Source: Pandoraea sp. PE-S2T-3
GTDB lineage: Bacteria > Pseudomonadota > Gammaproteobacteria > Burkholderiales > Burkholderiaceae
Direction: 5' to 3'
Assembly (NCBI RefSeq): GCF_002179965.1
Contig: NZ_NGUQ01000014.1
Location: 248,001 to 312,000, forward strand
Length of the DNA: 64,000 nt
The notes beneath the pieces were generated by a model, which saw only the letters and a program-made list of their open reading frames with translations, ran no database searches and was not told the DNA's origin. Shown here piece by piece: positions 62,519-64,000 of the stretch; positions within the stretch are counted from its first letter, which is position 1; each line of letters starts with the position of its first letter. The translations under genes were made by a program, and so were the position numbers.

Positions 62519-63940
62519 GTGAATCACCCCCATCTGCCGTTTGCTGCCAAGCGTCCGTTCCCCGACGCCTTGCTCACCGAGTTGCAAGCCCTGCTGGGCG
62601 AGCGCGTGAGCACCAAGGAGGCGCTGCGCGAGCACCACGGCCGTGACGAATCTCCCTTCGACCCGATGCTGCCCGACGCCGTCGCGTTCGCGCACAGCAC
62701 CGACGAGGTCTCGCAGATCGTCAAGCTCTGCGCCAAGTACAACGTCCCTCTGATTCCCTACGGCGCCGGTTCGTCGCTAGAAGGTCACCTGCTGGCCGTC
62801 GAAGGCGGCCTGTCGCTCGATCTCTCCGAGATGAACAAGGTCGTCTCGATCAATGCCGAAGACCTGACGGTCACGGTCGAGCCGGGCATCTCGCGCAAAG
62901 CGCTGAATGAAGCGCTGCGCGATACGGGTCTGTTCTTCCCGATCGATCCGGGTGCCGACGCCAGCATCGGCGGCATGTGTGCAACCCGCGCCTCGGGCAC
63001 CAACGCCGTGCGCTACGGCACGATGCGCGAGAACGTGCTCGCCCTCACCGTGGTGCTGGCCGACGGCCGTGTGATCCACACCGGCACGCGCGCCCGCAAG
63101 TCCTCGGCCGGCTACGACCTGACGCGCCTGTTCGTCGGCAGCGAAGGCACGCTGGGCATCATTACCGAGGCCACCGTCCGCCTGTATCCGCAACCCGAAG
63201 CCGTGTCGGCCGCCATCTGCTCGTTCCCGAGCATGACGGACGCCGTCAACTGCACGATCCAGACGATTCAACTGGGCGTGCCGGTGGCGCGCGTCGAGTT
63301 CGTCGACGCCCTCGCCGTGCGTGCGATCAACAAGCACTCGAAGATGGAACTGCCCGAAACGCAGACGCTCTTCTTCGAATTCCACGGCAGCGAAGCCGGC
63401 GTGAAAGAGCAGGCCGAGACGGTGCAGGCACTGGCCGACGACAACGGCGGCACGGGCTTCGAGTGGGCCACCCGCACGGAAGACCGCAACCGTCTGTGGG
63501 GTGCGCGTCACAGCGCGTACTTCGCGATGCTGCAACTCAAGCCGGGCTGCCGCGCCGTGACGACCGACGTATGCGTGCCGATCTCGCGTCTGGCCGAATG
63601 CGTGGGCGAGACGGAAGTCGATCTGAACGCGTCGAGCCTGCCCTGCCCGATCGTGGGCCACGTTGGCGACGGCAACTTCCACGTGGCGATTCTGATCGAC
63701 CCGGACAAGCCCGAAGAGATCGAAGAAGCCGAGTACCTGAACCAGCGTATCGTCGAGCGCGCCATCCGCATGGGCGGCACGTGCACGGGCGAACACGGCG
63801 TGGGCCTGCACAAGATGGGCTTTCTCGTGACCGAACACGGCGAAGACGCCATCGATGTGATGCGCGGTATCAAGCTGTCGCTCGATCCGCAGAACCTGCT
63901 CAATCCGGGCAAGATTTTCCGGTTGCGCTCGGCGGGCTGA
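62519..63940 (+). CDS. FAD-linked D-lactate/glycolate-type dehydrogenase (GTG start)
   Basis: A 473-residue flavoprotein of the VAO/PCMH fold (GlcD, D-lactate dehydrogenase and D-2-hydroxyglutarate dehydrogenase group). The FAD-binding half has IPYGAGSSLEGH, the PGADASIGGMCATRASGTNAVRYG block and LFVGSEGTLGIITEATV. The C-terminal half has the metal/substrate His in VGHVGDGNFHVAILID and the Glu-His pair in CTGEHGVGLHK, ending DPQNLLNPGKIF. It begins at GTG 62519 with GAAGGAGAAAGCC before it. The 2-hydroxyacid substrate is not certain; D-lactate is most likely for this length. Confidence 0.9.
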   Translation: MNHPHLPFAAKRPFPDALLTELQALLGERVSTKEALREHHGRDESPFDPMLPDAVAFAHSTDEVSQIVKLCAKYNVPLIPYGAGSSLEGHLLAVEGGLSLDLSEMNKVVSINAEDLTVTVEPGISRKALNEALRDTGLFFPIDPGADASIGGMCATRASGTNAVRYGTMRENVLALTVVLADGRVIHTGTRARKSSAGYDLTRLFVGSEGTLGIITEATVRLYPQPEAVSAAICSFPSMTDAVNCTIQTIQLGVPVARVEFVDALAVRAINKHSKMELPETQTLFFEFHGSEAGVKEQAETVQALADDNGGTGFEWATRTEDRNRLWGARHSAYFAMLQLKPGCRAVTTDVCVPISRLAECVGETEVDLNASSLPCPIVGHVGDGNFHVAILIDPDKPEEIEEAEYLNQRIVERAIRMGGTCTGEHGVGLHKMGFLVTEHGEDAIDVMRGIKLSLDPQNLLNPGKIFRLRSAG

Positions 63941-63947
63941 GCACCGC

Positions 63948-64000
63948 ATGAACGCTCCCGCGATTTCGCAAAGCCCACGCGACGCCGACGTGCCCGATCG
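63948..64000 (+). CDS. Start of an unidentified gene, cut by the window end
   Basis: An ATG 7 bp after the dehydrogenase stop opens a frame that stays open for 17 codons to the window edge (MNAPAISQSPRDADVPDR). The close spacing suggests co-transcription with the dehydrogenase. The visible part is too short to recognise. Confidence 0.4.
   Translation, partial: MNAPAISQSPRDADVPD

Noticed and set aside
62407-62646. 79-codon frame starting 8 nt after a TAAAAT box, before the FAD dehydrogenase
   Set aside because: It could be a leaderless upstream gene by position, but the product is Arg/Pro-rich and overlaps the dehydrogenase in another frame, so it is most likely chance.

Overview
The window is a gene-dense, GC-rich chromosomal segment of a betaproteobacterium of the order Burkholderiales. 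A Pandoraea or close Burkholderiaceae relative is my best guess from protein style and gene order; this is inference, since no database was searched. Almost every gene is core housekeeping. I see no tRNA, rRNA, CRISPR array, insertion sequence, prophage or integrase scar (the only tyrosine recombinase is XerD).

Layout. 1-10.9 kb: plsY (cut by the window edge), ybaK, an acyl-CoA ligase, xerD-queG, tsaE-amiC, dedA, mutL-miaA. 10.9-18.7 kb: an accessory catabolic operon with a polyamine-type ABC importer, a creatinase-like M24 hydrolase, a metal-dependent amidohydrolase and a LysR regulator, preceded by a multi-half-site operator. 18.7-22.6 kb: GST/HxlR and LysR/MFS divergent pairs, each with a candidate operator. 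22.6-29.5 kb: purM, hda, then an overlapping chain HAD phosphatase-pcnB-folK-dgk-panB plus a small exported protein. 29.5-34.5 kb: a two-component system facing a NitT/TauT-type ABC importer. 34.5-41 kb: the heat-shock operon grpE-thioredoxin-dnaK-dnaJ with fused pabBC at its end, read from a clear sigma-32 promoter. 41-48 kb: a tiny membrane protein, hslR, hemH, a large proline/glycine-rich exported protein, and hrcA divergent from nadK. 48-60 kb: recN, glnE, yhdP, a nitrilase-family amidase, tldD. 60-64 kb: aroG, a PduO-type cobalamin adenosyltransferase, an FAD-linked D-lactate/glycolate-type dehydrogenase and the first codons of another gene.

The most striking signal is the aroG (DAHP synthase) leader at 60234-60496. 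A promoter is followed by a 26-codon (or 33-codon) leader peptide carrying Phe-Tyr-Phe-Tyr-Phe-Phe-Ala-Tyr, and then by four mutually complementary RNA arms that form the alternatives of a ribosome-mediated attenuator: a 6-bp 1:2 stem, a 9-bp antiterminator 2:3, and an 8-bp 3:4 terminator with a U tract. A second theme is a recurrent TAAAAT/TACAAT/TATAAT box ending 6-8 nt before the start codon of several genes (ybaK, the acyl-CoA ligase, queG, mutL, the HAD phosphatase, hrcA, nadK), which suggests leaderless mRNAs.
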